Assembly (NCBI RefSeq): GCF_900111825.1
Contig: NZ_FOJM01000004.1
Location: forward strand, 127,361 to 191,360
Reading direction: 5' to 3'
DNA: 64,000 nucleotides
Origin: Pedobacter suwonensis
GTDB taxonomy: Bacteria > Bacteroidota > Bacteroidia > Sphingobacteriales > Sphingobacteriaceae
Every line of letters begins with the position of its first letter. Positions within the stretch are counted from its first letter, which is position 1. Shown here one piece after another: positions 27,673 through 36,522 of the stretch. A program made the position numbers and the translations under genes. The notes beneath the pieces are model-generated. The model did not search any database, had not been told where the DNA came from, and saw only the letters and a program-made list of their open reading frames with translations.

Positions 27673-29616
27673 ATGAAGTTTTATTCGAAATGTATGTTGA
27701 TAATTGTCGCATTGGCAATTGTTTTTTTTAAATGTTTTTCACAGGAAGTAAAGTATCCGAATAAATTTGAAGGGTATCTTTTTGCTTATTTTGAGGGATC
27801 GGGGCCAGGGAATGTTCAGGAGCAGCTCCGGTTTGCAGTCTGTTCTGATGGAATAAACTGGTATGCACTAAACCAAAATGATCCGGTAATCAAATCGGAT
27901 ACCATTTCCAATTCTGGCGGCATCAGGGATCCGCATATCCTGAGGAAAGAAGATGCAAGTGGATTTTATATTACGGCAACAGATATGAACACCCATAAAA
28001 ACGGCTGGGCTAAAAATACAGGAATTGTGATGTTAAAATCTTCAGATTTGGGCCACTGGAGCCATAGTGCCGTCGATCTTGCAAAGGAGTATCCTGCAAC
28101 TTTTGCCAAAGTGAAGTGGGTATGGGCTCCACAAACGATTTATGATCCGATTGCTAAGAAATATCTCGTGTATTTTACCATCAGGTTTGAGGACGATGAT
28201 AAGCTTGATTTTTATTGCGCCTACGCCAACCAGGACTTTACCGGTTTTGAAAAGGAGCCAACTTTAATGTTTAGCCCGAAATTTGGTGGTATTGATGGGG
28301 ATATTATCTTTAAAGATGGGATATACCACTTTTTTTATAAAGGAAATACCAAGGTAGATGGAAAGGAAGTAAAAAATGGAATTCAGCAGGCCACATCCCG
28401 ATCATTGCAGGGACCATGGGTGGAAGACTTTAAATACCTTGATGCTTACGCCGGAACAGGCACTCCGGTAGAGGGATCAAGTATCTTTAAACTGAACAAT
28501 TCTCCGGATTATGTATTGATGTATGATTTATATACCAAAGGAAGATATGAATATCAGAAGAGTACCGATCTGTTTAACTTTAGCGATGCGCCATTGTCAT
28601 TCACCAAGAATTTTTTTCCAAGACATGGAAGTGTGATCGGGATAAGCGGTCAGGAAGCCCGCTACCTAAACAGTATTTGGAAAGGTGTTCCCGGTGAGTT
28701 GCTTATTCCTAAACTTTTTGGCGACCGGTTTCAATTCGTAGCTGAGGGAAACCCGATTATCACGCATCAATACACTGCAGATCCTGCAGCGATTGTGGAT
28801 CAGGGAACACTATGGTTGTTTACCGGGCATGATGCAGGCGGGAAGCAAAAAACTTTTAAAATGGAAGATTGGTCGGTTTTCTCCACAACTGATATGAAAA
28901 ACTGGACGCAATACCCTGTTCCGCTTAAGCTTTCTGATTTTTCATGGGCAAAGGGTGGCGATGCTTATGCTGGGCAGGTGATTAAGCGCAATGGAAAATA
29001 TTATTGGTATATCAGTACAAATGCGTTGGGCATAGGTGTTGCCGTTTCAGATCGACCTGAAGGACCGTATAAAGATGCAATCGGAAAGCCGCTGCTCACA
29101 AATAAAGACTGTTATGATTCTAAAAACTATTGGGCCTGTATTGATCCAACTGTTTTTGTGGATAAAAAAGGGCAGGGGTGGATATTCTGGGGAAACAGTG
29201 AGTGTTATTACGCCAAATTAAAAGAAAATATGATCGAAATTGATGGCGCTGTAAAAAGAATCAATTTTGAAGGTTTCAACTTTACAGAGGCGCCGTGGAT
29301 ACACGAGGAGAAGGGCATCTATTATCTCTCGTATGCTACCGGTTTTCCTGAAAAAATTGCTTATGCGACGAGTAAATCCCTTGAGGGGCCATGGAGATAT
29401 CAGGGTATTTTAAATGAAGTAGCCGGGAATAGTGATACCAACCACCAGGCTATTGTGAAATTTAAAAACAAATGGTATTTCTTTTATCACAACGGAGCCA
29501 TGCAACCTGGAGGGGGAAGCAATAACAGATCGGTTTGTATAGATGAAATTTTTTACAACAAAGATGGAACGCTTAAAAGAGTAATCATGACGAGTGAGGG
29601 TGTAGGGAAGAGATAG
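27673..29616 (+). CDS. Secreted double-propeller GH43 protein (arabinan/arabinoxylan-type glycosidase)
   Basis: After a signal peptide (about 1-23) two five-bladed propellers follow in one chain. Propeller 1 (about 30-350) has GGIRDPHI with Asp86, GIDGDI with Asp208 and VEGSS with Glu267. Propeller 2 (about 355-640) has the classic GH43 triad: TADPAA with Asp370, CIDPTVF with Asp491 and FTEAPW with Glu539. Both therefore keep an Asp/Asp/Glu set and could be catalytic. GH43 enzymes hydrolyse alpha-L-arabinofuranosyl or beta-xylosyl/galactosyl links with inversion; which applies cannot be read here. A paralogue with the same layout lies at 56511-58430. It is divergent from the lectin lipoprotein and monocistronic. 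Confidence 0.88.
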   Translation: MKFYSKCMLIIVALAIVFFKCFSQEVKYPNKFEGYLFAYFEGSGPGNVQEQLRFAVCSDGINWYALNQNDPVIKSDTISNSGGIRDPHILRKEDASGFYITATDMNTHKNGWAKNTGIVMLKSSDLGHWSHSAVDLAKEYPATFAKVKWVWAPQTIYDPIAKKYLVYFTIRFEDDDKLDFYCAYANQDFTGFEKEPTLMFSPKFGGIDGDIIFKDGIYHFFYKGNTKVDGKEVKNGIQQATSRSLQGPWVEDFKYLDAYAGTGTPVEGSSIFKLNNSPDYVLMYDLYTKGRYEYQKSTDLFNFSDAPLSFTKNFFPRHGSVIGISGQEARYLNSIWKGVPGELLIPKLFGDRFQFVAEGNPIITHQYTADPAAIVDQGTLWLFTGHDAGGKQKTFKMEDWSVFSTTDMKNWTQYPVPLKLSDFSWAKGGDAYAGQVIKRNGKYYWYISTNALGIGVAVSDRPEGPYKDAIGKPLLTNKDCYDSKNYWACIDPTVFVDKKGQGWIFWGNSECYYAKLKENMIEIDGAVKRINFEGFNFTEAPWIHEEKGIYYLSYATGFPEKIAYATSKSLEGPWRYQGILNEVAGNSDTNHQAIVKFKNKWYFFYHNGAMQPGGGSNNRSVCIDEIFYNKDGTLKRVIMTSEGVGKR

Positions 29617-30187
29617 TCAGCAAATACGGAGATAGCAATTTCGTGTTGCTGGTGAGTGGAGTCCACATGGCTTTGCGAAATCCTGAAGGCGTAAAGAATC
29701 TTTTTTGAAACTATATTCGAATAAATGTAATCGCTACGATAACTTTAAGTAACACCTACAAACGGATGTTCAAATGATTTAAGCGTGTTAATGGTATTTA
29801 CTTTTTTGGAAAGCAGTTCCAGAAGCATCTGGTCTTTTTAGTCCCGCCTTCGCTTCAAGTCCTCACTCGTGCCTCGCTCCGGGTTTTATGCTCCAGTCGG
29901 GTTTAGGTGGCCAGGATAGTGGATTCTATTTTCGTTTTATCGCAAATTGCAGAGAGATGAAGTTTTCCTGCACAGGCCTTCGTATTTAAACGGGATGGGA
30001 GCGGCATACTTTTGCTGTAAAGGCAGGGGGGCGTAGAAGGTCAGCAAAAGATATAGCGGACAGCCCGGCAGAACCCAACCGATGATGAGCTACAGCACCT
30101 TTCCAAAATAACAGGACTCACCAATCTTATTTAACGTGCGTTACGGATGCTTTTGATTGTATAGCAAAGCATGTTAAAACATGATAC
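29617..30187. other. Non-coding spacer with degraded repeat
   Basis: There is no credible gene. Around 29812-29930 a GC-richer patch (cccgccttcgcttcaag, cctcgctccggg) looks like the intergenic repeat remnants common in this phylum. A small hairpin ccaga/tctgg at about 29829-29840 precedes a short T run. No promoter for a flanking gene is needed, because the two neighbours converge. Confidence 0.45.
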
Positions 30188-30226
30188 AAAAAGCCCCCAA
30201 AATATTGTTTAACTTTTTGGGGGCTT
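30188..30226 (-). terminator. Strong Rho-independent terminator of the HExxH/DUF4859 lipoprotein gene
   Basis: aagcccccaaaa (30191-30202) pairs with ttttgggggctt (30215-30226), a 12-bp perfect stem with a 12-base loop. On the minus strand it runs into five or more T (complement of 30188-30192). It lies 52 bases past the stop at 30279. Confidence 0.88.
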
Positions 30227-30278
30227 GCTTCTACCTGGTAGCAATATGGATAATCGAACTCAGGTTAAGTTGGAACCC

Positions 30279-32135
30279 CTATTTTATGGTCAGGTTAACA
30301 GTAAAGGTAGCAGTCACTTTATTGCCTGAAGCTAACGTATAGACCAAAGCCTGTTTCATGGTATACTTATCGCCTGTATTAACACGGTTAGGATACTGAC
30401 CAGCGTTGAGTTTAAAATTTTGCGCATCAAACTCGCAAAATACCCGCGAATTAGCCGAACTGTAGCCAACCACATAACCATTGGCATCGAACCACTGCCC
30501 GAAACCATTGGCTGTTAGGGTAGCGTTTAAGTTATTATTAGCTTCAAGTGCATAAAATTTAATGTCGGTGCCTATTTTACTGGTAATATCTTGTTTAGGT
30601 AATTGAAAAGCAGTAGCCAGTTTAGCAATATCAATTTGAGCTGTGGCATAATCGTAAGAAGTAGTACTTCGGTTCACTTCGAGGTCGTAAGTAAAGGCCA
30701 CATCTTTAGGTGCCTGATTATTGTAGCCAGGTAAACTGGTGTTCTGGAACTTTACTCTATAGGGCCATTGTTCATCATTGGTATTGTTTTCATCCCAGGC
30801 ATGCGGATGGTATTGGCTTGGCGCCCCGGTTACCACAAACCAAAGGCGGCTGCAATTTACCGGAATAGTAAATGTTGCATTTCCGGAGGCACTTGTGAAC
30901 ATGGGGCTATAGCTTCGGGTTCCATTTGTTGATAAAGCAACGAAACCATATCTCCAGCCGGCTATGCTGGCATCTACCTGATTATATCCCGAAGCGTTTG
31001 GCAATCCTTGAAATGCCGCGGTAACAATTGTACCCGTTGCAGGCACCTCTAAGGGCATAACATTATAACCGGTTGTTTGCGGGCAAAAGCTTGGGTCAGG
31101 CTGGAAAGAACCATCGTTCATCAGGTTCATTTTATAATGATGTGCGCCAATTTTACTTGCGCCCAGCGTACGGATGTTATCAATATCCCAGGTTACAAAT
31201 TTAGATGCAGCATCATATAATTCATCGTTGAGCTGGCTCACAGAAAGTCCGTATAAACGCTGATAAACCTGAATCGGATCTTCATAAGTCTGTGACGCCT
31301 GCCATATTTTGCCAATAACCGCTATGCCTCTTTTTTGTGCCCAGTACTGGTGGATCATATAATTGGCATAACGGTAATCTTCGTGGATGAGGTGTTTCTG
31401 GTAATTATCAAGGTAAGGATCAAACCAGCTGCTAAAAAGTTCATTTGGGTAAGAAACAAAAGCCTGCCATTGTGCCGTTTGTTCCCAAAAGGCATTTCCA
31501 CCTGCACCATTGCCCCCGAAACCCCACCTGAAGCCATGAGTGGTACCTAAATCACAGGATACCTGGTATTGGAAACTATGGCCAATCTCATGCGCGATTG
31601 TTGAACCGACTGGCTTGCAGGTTTGTGGACTTACCCATAATGCGCCGATTGTATCGTCATATCCTGAACCAGTTGCACGCCAACCATCTTCATAATATAA
31701 AAAGATCATCATTTTATATTTGTCCAGTTTTGAAGTTCCGTTTCCAACGGTGGCAAATTTTAATGTATTTACATTTAGGTTGTAAAAAGATTCGGCCTTA
31801 GCCAGTAAATCATCAATATCCACACGGTATTTTGACTCTACATTTGTGGAGGAAGGATTGTTAGTACCATATCCTTTTCCCCAGAACAATATAAAATGAT
31901 CGGATTGCTTTGAACGGGCGTAACACCATTCGCTTTCGGTAGCGTTCCAATCCATATTCTGCATGGATGTTGGTTTGTAAATCTGCAGGGCGGTAGCGGC
32001 CTGCGTACTGGTTTCATTTGCCGGAGGATCAGGCGCGACTTTAGTTTTTTTACACGAGGTAAAGTTTAACAATAAGATTAAGGAAAGTACTGCACCTATT
32101 CGCCGGTTCAGCATTAATTTTGATAAGTGGTTCAT
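30279..32135 (-). CDS. Surface lipoprotein with HExxH peptidase-like domain and C-terminal DUF4859 domain
   Basis: Lipobox Cys28 (LNFTSC, then KKTK) marks a lipoprotein. The region of about residues 60-330 begins with SDHFILFWGKG and holds AHEIGHSFQYQ with His182, Glu183 and His186, then WEQTAQWQAF, resembling gluzincin-like proteins and perhaps DUF6055 (uncertain). After a beta-rich linker, the C-terminal 110 residues (ANGFGQWFDANGYVVG, VFCEFDAQNF, GDKYTMKQALVY) match DUF4859, a module found in surface proteins of glycan loci. This is the second unrelated HExxH lipoprotein in this stretch. It appears monocistronic: it has its own terminator, and the carbamoyltransferase gene ends 196 bases upstream. 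Confidence 0.72.
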   Translation of the reverse strand: MNHLSKLMLNRRIGAVLSLILLLNFTSCKKTKVAPDPPANETSTQAATALQIYKPTSMQNMDWNATESEWCYARSKQSDHFILFWGKGYGTNNPSSTNVESKYRVDIDDLLAKAESFYNLNVNTLKFATVGNGTSKLDKYKMMIFLYYEDGWRATGSGYDDTIGALWVSPQTCKPVGSTIAHEIGHSFQYQVSCDLGTTHGFRWGFGGNGAGGNAFWEQTAQWQAFVSYPNELFSSWFDPYLDNYQKHLIHEDYRYANYMIHQYWAQKRGIAVIGKIWQASQTYEDPIQVYQRLYGLSVSQLNDELYDAASKFVTWDIDNIRTLGASKIGAHHYKMNLMNDGSFQPDPSFCPQTTGYNVMPLEVPATGTIVTAAFQGLPNASGYNQVDASIAGWRYGFVALSTNGTRSYSPMFTSASGNATFTIPVNCSRLWFVVTGAPSQYHPHAWDENNTNDEQWPYRVKFQNTSLPGYNNQAPKDVAFTYDLEVNRSTTSYDYATAQIDIAKLATAFQLPKQDITSKIGTDIKFYALEANNNLNATLTANGFGQWFDANGYVVGYSSANSRVFCEFDAQNFKLNAGQYPNRVNTGDKYTMKQALVYTLASGNKVTATFTVNLTIK

Positions 32136-32331
32136 GGGTTTAGGAGTTAATTGATGTAGTCAGCAAATTAACCAGAACCCTAAAACTATCATTACAGGTT
32201 TTTACCTATAAATAACTCATTTTTAACCTGATGTCCTTATTTTATATGTTGGTATCTGTTTTTCATATTTGAGTTTCAGATACTTTTCTTTTTTAACCTA
32301 AAATTTAATCAAGCCAGGTGCGCCCAACTCC

Positions 32332-34092
32332 TTAAAGCCCGATCCTTTTTTTATCAATCAGTAAACCTTCAATAGCCAGAATATCTATTTCTGTATTGAG
32401 AAAGCAACATATGGCATCTTCCGGACTAGAGGCCATGGGTTCGTTCATTACATTTAAAGAGGTGTTAATTACTGCCGGACATCCCGTAAGCTTGTAAAAT
32501 GCTGTAATTAACTGATGAAAATCAGGATGATATGCTTCGTTCACCATTTGAACCCGGGCCGTTCCATCAACATGTACCGCTCCCGGAATTAGAACTGCAT
32601 GGTTTGCCTGATGTCTATTATGATCACCTAAATAACGTTCTGTAAACAGCATGTAACGGTTTTTTGCACCCGTACCAAAATATAAATCCGCAAACTCTTC
32701 CAGAATAGCGGGAGCGAAGGGACGGAAAGACTCTCTAAACTTAATTTTGGCATTAAGTATGGCTTTCATTTCACTTTTTCTGGGGTCTGCAAGAATACTT
32801 CGGCAGCCTAATGCTCTCGGTCCAAACTCTGTTCTGCCTTTGAAATAGGCGATTACCTTACCTTCATTTAAGTATGCTGCTATTTTACGATGATAAAGGT
32901 CACCCTCAGCCTTTTCGTAATTAAGGCCATAAACACGAAGTGTTTTAATTACCTCGTGTTGGCTATAGCATGGGCCAAGCAGCGATTGTTTCATGCCGTC
33001 TGCCTGTAAATTGATATTTCTAACACCCGATAAATGAGCATAATATATACTGAAAGCGGCACCCAATGCGCCACCGGCGTCGCCTGCTGCGGGTTGCACC
33101 CAAATGCGTTTAAACCCAGAATGCTGCCTGATGGATGAGTTAATGATACAGTTTAACGCAACTCCCCCTGCCAGGCAAAGATTTTCTATACCAAATTCTT
33201 TGTAAAGACTTTGAGTTAGCTTAATCATGATTTCTTCCGTTACTTTTTGTATTGAACTGGCCAGGTCTTTATGAAATACCAACAGTTCTTCGTCTTTCGC
33301 ACGCGCCGGATGGCCGAAAAGCTTGTCGAATTTCTTATTGGTCATGCTCAGCCCGGTACAATAATCAAAATAATCCATGTTAAGGAGAAAGGAACCATCT
33401 GCTTTAACATGGATTAAATGATCATAAATGAGTGCTTTGTATATCGGCTTGCCATATGAAGCTAAACCCATTACTTTATATTCATCAGAATTGACTTTGA
33501 AACCCAAATAGTAGGTGAAGGCAGAATATAAAAGACCGATGGAGTTTGGGAAATTAATTTCCTTTTTTAAAGTCAATTGGGCCGAATTGCCTATTGAAAC
33601 TGTTGTTGTGGCCCATTCGCCCACACCATCTACCGTTAATACTACAGCCTGTTCAAATGGACTGGGGTAAAAAGCAGAGGCCGCATGGGCATGGTGGTGA
33701 TCGGTAAAAAGAATGGGGCGCGATTTTTCCCATGTGGGATCTATCGTATTAAGCGCTTTGGCAATGTTTTTTTTGATGAATAATTTATCTGTTAACCATA
33801 TCGGCATCGCTTTTAGGAACGATTTTAATCCCCTTGGAGCAAAATGGACATAAGTTTCGAGCAAACGTTCAAATTTTAGAAAAGGCTTTTCATAAAATAC
33901 AACATGATCTACCTCTGCCAGGGAAATGTTGGCAAATTTAAGGCAGAATTTTATCGCCTCTGTAGGGAACGACTCATCATTTTTAATCCTGGAGAAACGT
34001 TCCTCCTGCGCCGCTGCAATAATTTCGGCATCTTTCAGCAAACATGCTGCGCTGTCATGATAGTAAGCAGAAATCCCCAAAATATAGCTCAT
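32332..34092 (-). CDS. O-carbamoyltransferase, NodU/CmcH/SxtI family
   Basis: The protein opens MSYILGISAYYHDSAACLL, the hallmark of this family. It has the metal-binding DHHHAHAAS (His132, His133, His134, His136) shared with Kae1-type ASKHA folds, LTVDGVGEW, and LCLAGGVALNCIIN. The C-terminal domain carries GRTEFGPRALGCRSILADPR. Enzymes of the family move a carbamoyl group from carbamoyl phosphate, through carbamoyl-AMP, to a hydroxyl group, often on a sugar. The ATG at 34092 is preceded by AGGAG and fixes the start; the frame to 34146 is overrun. It is the last gene of a four-gene cassette (SGNH-TPR, SxtJ-like, DUF5989, carbamoyltransferase) and follows DUF5989 by 13 bases. Its acceptor is unknown. 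Confidence 0.93.
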   Translation of the reverse strand: MSYILGISAYYHDSAACLLKDAEIIAAAQEERFSRIKNDESFPTEAIKFCLKFANISLAEVDHVVFYEKPFLKFERLLETYVHFAPRGLKSFLKAMPIWLTDKLFIKKNIAKALNTIDPTWEKSRPILFTDHHHAHAASAFYPSPFEQAVVLTVDGVGEWATTTVSIGNSAQLTLKKEINFPNSIGLLYSAFTYYLGFKVNSDEYKVMGLASYGKPIYKALIYDHLIHVKADGSFLLNMDYFDYCTGLSMTNKKFDKLFGHPARAKDEELLVFHKDLASSIQKVTEEIMIKLTQSLYKEFGIENLCLAGGVALNCIINSSIRQHSGFKRIWVQPAAGDAGGALGAAFSIYYAHLSGVRNINLQADGMKQSLLGPCYSQHEVIKTLRVYGLNYEKAEGDLYHRKIAAYLNEGKVIAYFKGRTEFGPRALGCRSILADPRKSEMKAILNAKIKFRESFRPFAPAILEEFADLYFGTGAKNRYMLFTERYLGDHNRHQANHAVLIPGAVHVDGTARVQMVNEAYHPDFHQLITAFYKLTGCPAVINTSLNVMNEPMASSPEDAICCFLNTEIDILAIEGLLIDKKRIGL

Positions 34093-34105
34093 CCTGTGCT
34101 CCTGA

Positions 34106-34255
34106 TTAGAATAAACTATAAATGAATGGGGCGAGGACAGAACCATGCGCGGCCACCAATACCAAACCTAGCATAAGCAGGATAATAAATAAGGGCCATA
34201 ACCAATACTTTTTGCGCTGGGTTAGGAAATGGAAAAATTCGATCAGTGTATCCAT
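34106..34255 (-). CDS. DUF5989 (SxtK-like) 49-residue membrane protein
   Basis: A short intact frame between the SxtJ-like gene (stop 13 bases upstream) and the carbamoyltransferase (start 13 bases downstream). The product starts MDTLIEFFHFLTQRKKYW, has one strongly hydrophobic helix (about residues 18-37, with FIILLMLGLVLV) and ends GSVLAPFIYSLF. This pattern, an aromatic N-terminus with RKKYW, one helix and a terminal APFIYSLF, is what I know of DUF5989 proteins, which accompany SxtJ and carbamoyltransferase genes (sxtI-sxtJ-sxtK in saxitoxin clusters). It probably acts in the membrane as an accessory to SxtJ or the transferase; no activity is known. It is easily missed because of its length. 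Confidence 0.85.
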   Translation of the reverse strand: MDTLIEFFHFLTQRKKYWLWPLFIILLMLGLVLVAAHGSVLAPFIYSLF

Positions 34256-34268
34256 TGTAAGTATAAAT

Positions 34269-34652
34269 TTAGAACTGTTGATTAAATGAACCCGTTGACC
34301 GGCCAGATACCTCTTCCCAATAAGAAGCCAACTGCTTATTCTTTTTTGTTTTTAAACCCTGCTTTTTAAACAGGCGCAGAAAAAAGGCGATAGGGCTTAG
34401 GATGAAAATAAACACGAAGGTCAACAAAATTGTACCATTAACCATTCCCAGAAAATGACCAGTTTTGAACCATATTTTTCTTATGGATTCAAGGTAAAAG
34501 GGAGCGAAGATTGCGGTTATGATTAACCCAACTGATAGTGACAACAACAGGTACTGTAAGTAGCTTCCTTTCCAAAAAATAATAGAAAGTGAAATTACTG
34601 TAGTGCCTAAAACAAGACCAAACTTTCGGTTTTCTAATTTTTTGCTGCTCAT
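34269..34652 (-). CDS. SxtJ-like small membrane protein of the carbamoyltransferase cassette
   Basis: A 127-residue protein with three or four predicted membrane segments (FGLVLGTTVISLSIIFW, LLLSLSVGLIITAIFAPFYL, TILLTFVFIFILSPIAFFLR) and a basic cytosolic tail containing FKKQGLK and a WEE near the end, as in SxtJ-family proteins. Its function is not established; it is consistently encoded beside NodU/SxtI carbamoyltransferases. I chose the ATG at 34652, leaving one base between it and the preceding stop. The longer frame from 34694 would overlap the SGNH-TPR gene by 41 bases. It is followed by the DUF5989 gene. Confidence 0.82.
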   Translation of the reverse strand: MSSKKLENRKFGLVLGTTVISLSIIFWKGSYLQYLLLSLSVGLIITAIFAPFYLESIRKIWFKTGHFLGMVNGTILLTFVFIFILSPIAFFLRLFKKQGLKTKKNKQLASYWEEVSGRSTGSFNQQF

Positions 34653-34653
34653 G

Positions 34654-36477
34654 TTACCGGCTATTTGTCTTTCTGTATTTTGTTGCTGTCTCATCGGCTT
34701 TGATTTGATGATAGTAGCTGGAAATCAATTCGTTGATGTTGTCAGATGGTGCTTCTTTTTTAAGCTTGATGATGTTTTTTAATATTTCTTCAGTTTGCGT
34801 ATCCAAATAGGTTTGCTGACCGGAATGTTTTAGTTCATCACTATATCGAAGTGCTTTCTCCGGAAGATCTGATTTAAAATAAAAGAGGAAAAGATTATTG
34901 GCATTCTCAGGGGTGGGCATAAGCTCATAAGCCTTTTTAAAGTAAAACTCAGCGGTTTGAGGATCTGCCAATTCAAAACACAGGCGACCTGCGTAGGTAT
35001 AGTAACTGGTTTGGTAAGGGTTTTCAAGCAGTACCGCTTCGGTAACCTTTAGGGCTTTTTGTTTGTCGCCATTTGCCATAGCGGTTTTATACAATTCGTC
35101 CATGGCTGTTCTCCAGGTAATTCTATCTACGGCCAATGCACCTGCAAGTTGTTCATCAATCGAATTTCCACGGTTATAGGTAGAATTGATGGGTTCATTA
35201 AAAGGCCAGCCCGAGCGGAGCATCATGATCTGATATACGCCATATAGCGAATCTACCCTGGTAACAGGCATGTTCTTCAGCAATTGTGCAAAAGACATTT
35301 CATCTTGTTTTTTTGCCGGTATTAACTTCCTCTTGTTAATCTGCTGATAAAAGGATTCGCTCATGATGGCGTAACCCGATAAATTTGGGTGAACATGCTC
35401 TAAAATGGTTTTTTTACCGATTATTCCGCCTGTTTCATTTTTTTCAAATAAGGCACGGGTATCAGCCAGGTAAATGCCAGGATATTGCTTGCACAATTTT
35501 CTAACGATCTGGTTGAAAGCTTCAGGTGCCCTGAAACGGAGCTGATCGTATTCCTTCGCCAAAACAAAATTTGTTTTTGCCGCTTTAAAATCGCCGTTTG
35601 CATACAGTTTTTCGCCTATTGCATAATGGCTTCGCGCAGAAAACTTACCGGTACTGATAAATGGTTTAAGGTCTTTTTCATTACTGACCAGTGTACTGAT
35701 TACGGTTGGGATGTGTTTTTTTGATAATAACCGGCACAATTCGTCCATATTGCTGCTAAACTGCATTATTCCTCGATTAAAATCGGCCGATTGATAAGCA
35801 ATTTGCTGCTTGGTTACCATGCGTTTCATCAGGTTTTCCCGTTTATCAATTTCTTTTCCAAAAAGCTTTGATACGCCTTCAATGATGCGGTCTAACAACT
35901 GTACCAACTTAAGTTCGCGCAGTTTAATGACCAGTTTTATCCAGGCCCTGTTACCTTTAATCTGGCTGGTAGAGCCAATACCTAAAGCACCGTAGTATTC
36001 GTTATGCCCGGTGTATACCAATACCAGATCTGGCTCATGGTTAACAATTTGTTTGGCAAAATCTAATACGGTATAGGAATTTACAGCGGTAAGCGAAACG
36101 TTGATCACCTCAAAATTCAGGCTGGGATATTCATGCATCAGCCGGTATTGTAGCCACCTGTGGAAAGATCCATTGTGCATGTATGGGTAGCCGGCAGTGG
36201 TTGATTCGCCTATCACAAATATCCTAAAGGTATTTTTGGATTTTATGATGCTGAACCGTTCGCGGTTGCCCAGTGTTGCATTGGCACTGGTAGAAAAAAA
36301 CTTATAAGAGGCGGTAGGGTTCATCATCATGTAGCCCTGCTGGTCGGAATCTTTGATAAACAAAGATGGATCGAAGCCATAATTGAATAAGCGTAACAGG
36401 ATTTCAATGATGCATAAAAATACCAATGGCAGCGACAATGCCGCTGCCTTAAAGTATATTTCTTTTCCCTTGCCCAT
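34654..36477 (-). CDS. Membrane-anchored SGNH hydrolase-like protein with C-terminal TPR repeats
   Basis: One N-terminal membrane helix (about 10-30) is followed by an SGNH/GDSL domain: block I VIGESTTAG with Ser92 (Glu in place of Asp), block III TGHNEYYG with Asn159 and block V LEHVHPNLSGY with His363. Residue 360, where DxxH is expected, is Glu. A helical region with TPR-like repeats lies between blocks (YANGDFKAAKTNFVLA, about 292-307) and at the C-terminus (FYFKKAYELMP and following). Such proteins recur beside SxtJ/carbamoyltransferase genes. They may act as esterase or acyl/carbamoyl-modifying partner on an envelope glycan (inference). It follows the GH31 gene by 45 bases and precedes the SxtJ-like gene by one. 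Confidence 0.83.
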   Translation of the reverse strand: MGKGKEIYFKAAALSLPLVFLCIIEILLRLFNYGFDPSLFIKDSDQQGYMMMNPTASYKFFSTSANATLGNRERFSIIKSKNTFRIFVIGESTTAGYPYMHNGSFHRWLQYRLMHEYPSLNFEVINVSLTAVNSYTVLDFAKQIVNHEPDLVLVYTGHNEYYGALGIGSTSQIKGNRAWIKLVIKLRELKLVQLLDRIIEGVSKLFGKEIDKRENLMKRMVTKQQIAYQSADFNRGIMQFSSNMDELCRLLSKKHIPTVISTLVSNEKDLKPFISTGKFSARSHYAIGEKLYANGDFKAAKTNFVLAKEYDQLRFRAPEAFNQIVRKLCKQYPGIYLADTRALFEKNETGGIIGKKTILEHVHPNLSGYAIMSESFYQQINKRKLIPAKKQDEMSFAQLLKNMPVTRVDSLYGVYQIMMLRSGWPFNEPINSTYNRGNSIDEQLAGALAVDRITWRTAMDELYKTAMANGDKQKALKVTEAVLLENPYQTSYYTYAGRLCFELADPQTAEFYFKKAYELMPTPENANNLFLFYFKSDLPEKALRYSDELKHSGQQTYLDTQTEEILKNIIKLKKEAPSDNINELISSYYHQIKADETATKYRKTNSR

Positions 36478-36522
36478 TTGTGATGTAGTTGATATTATTT
36501 TATATACCTGCTGAGCTTTTTG

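Noticed and set aside
34653-34694. Upstream start of the SxtJ-like gene at 34694
   Set aside because: It would overlap the SGNH-TPR gene by 41 bases; the ATG at 34652 gives a one-base gap and a normal SxtJ-like N-terminus.
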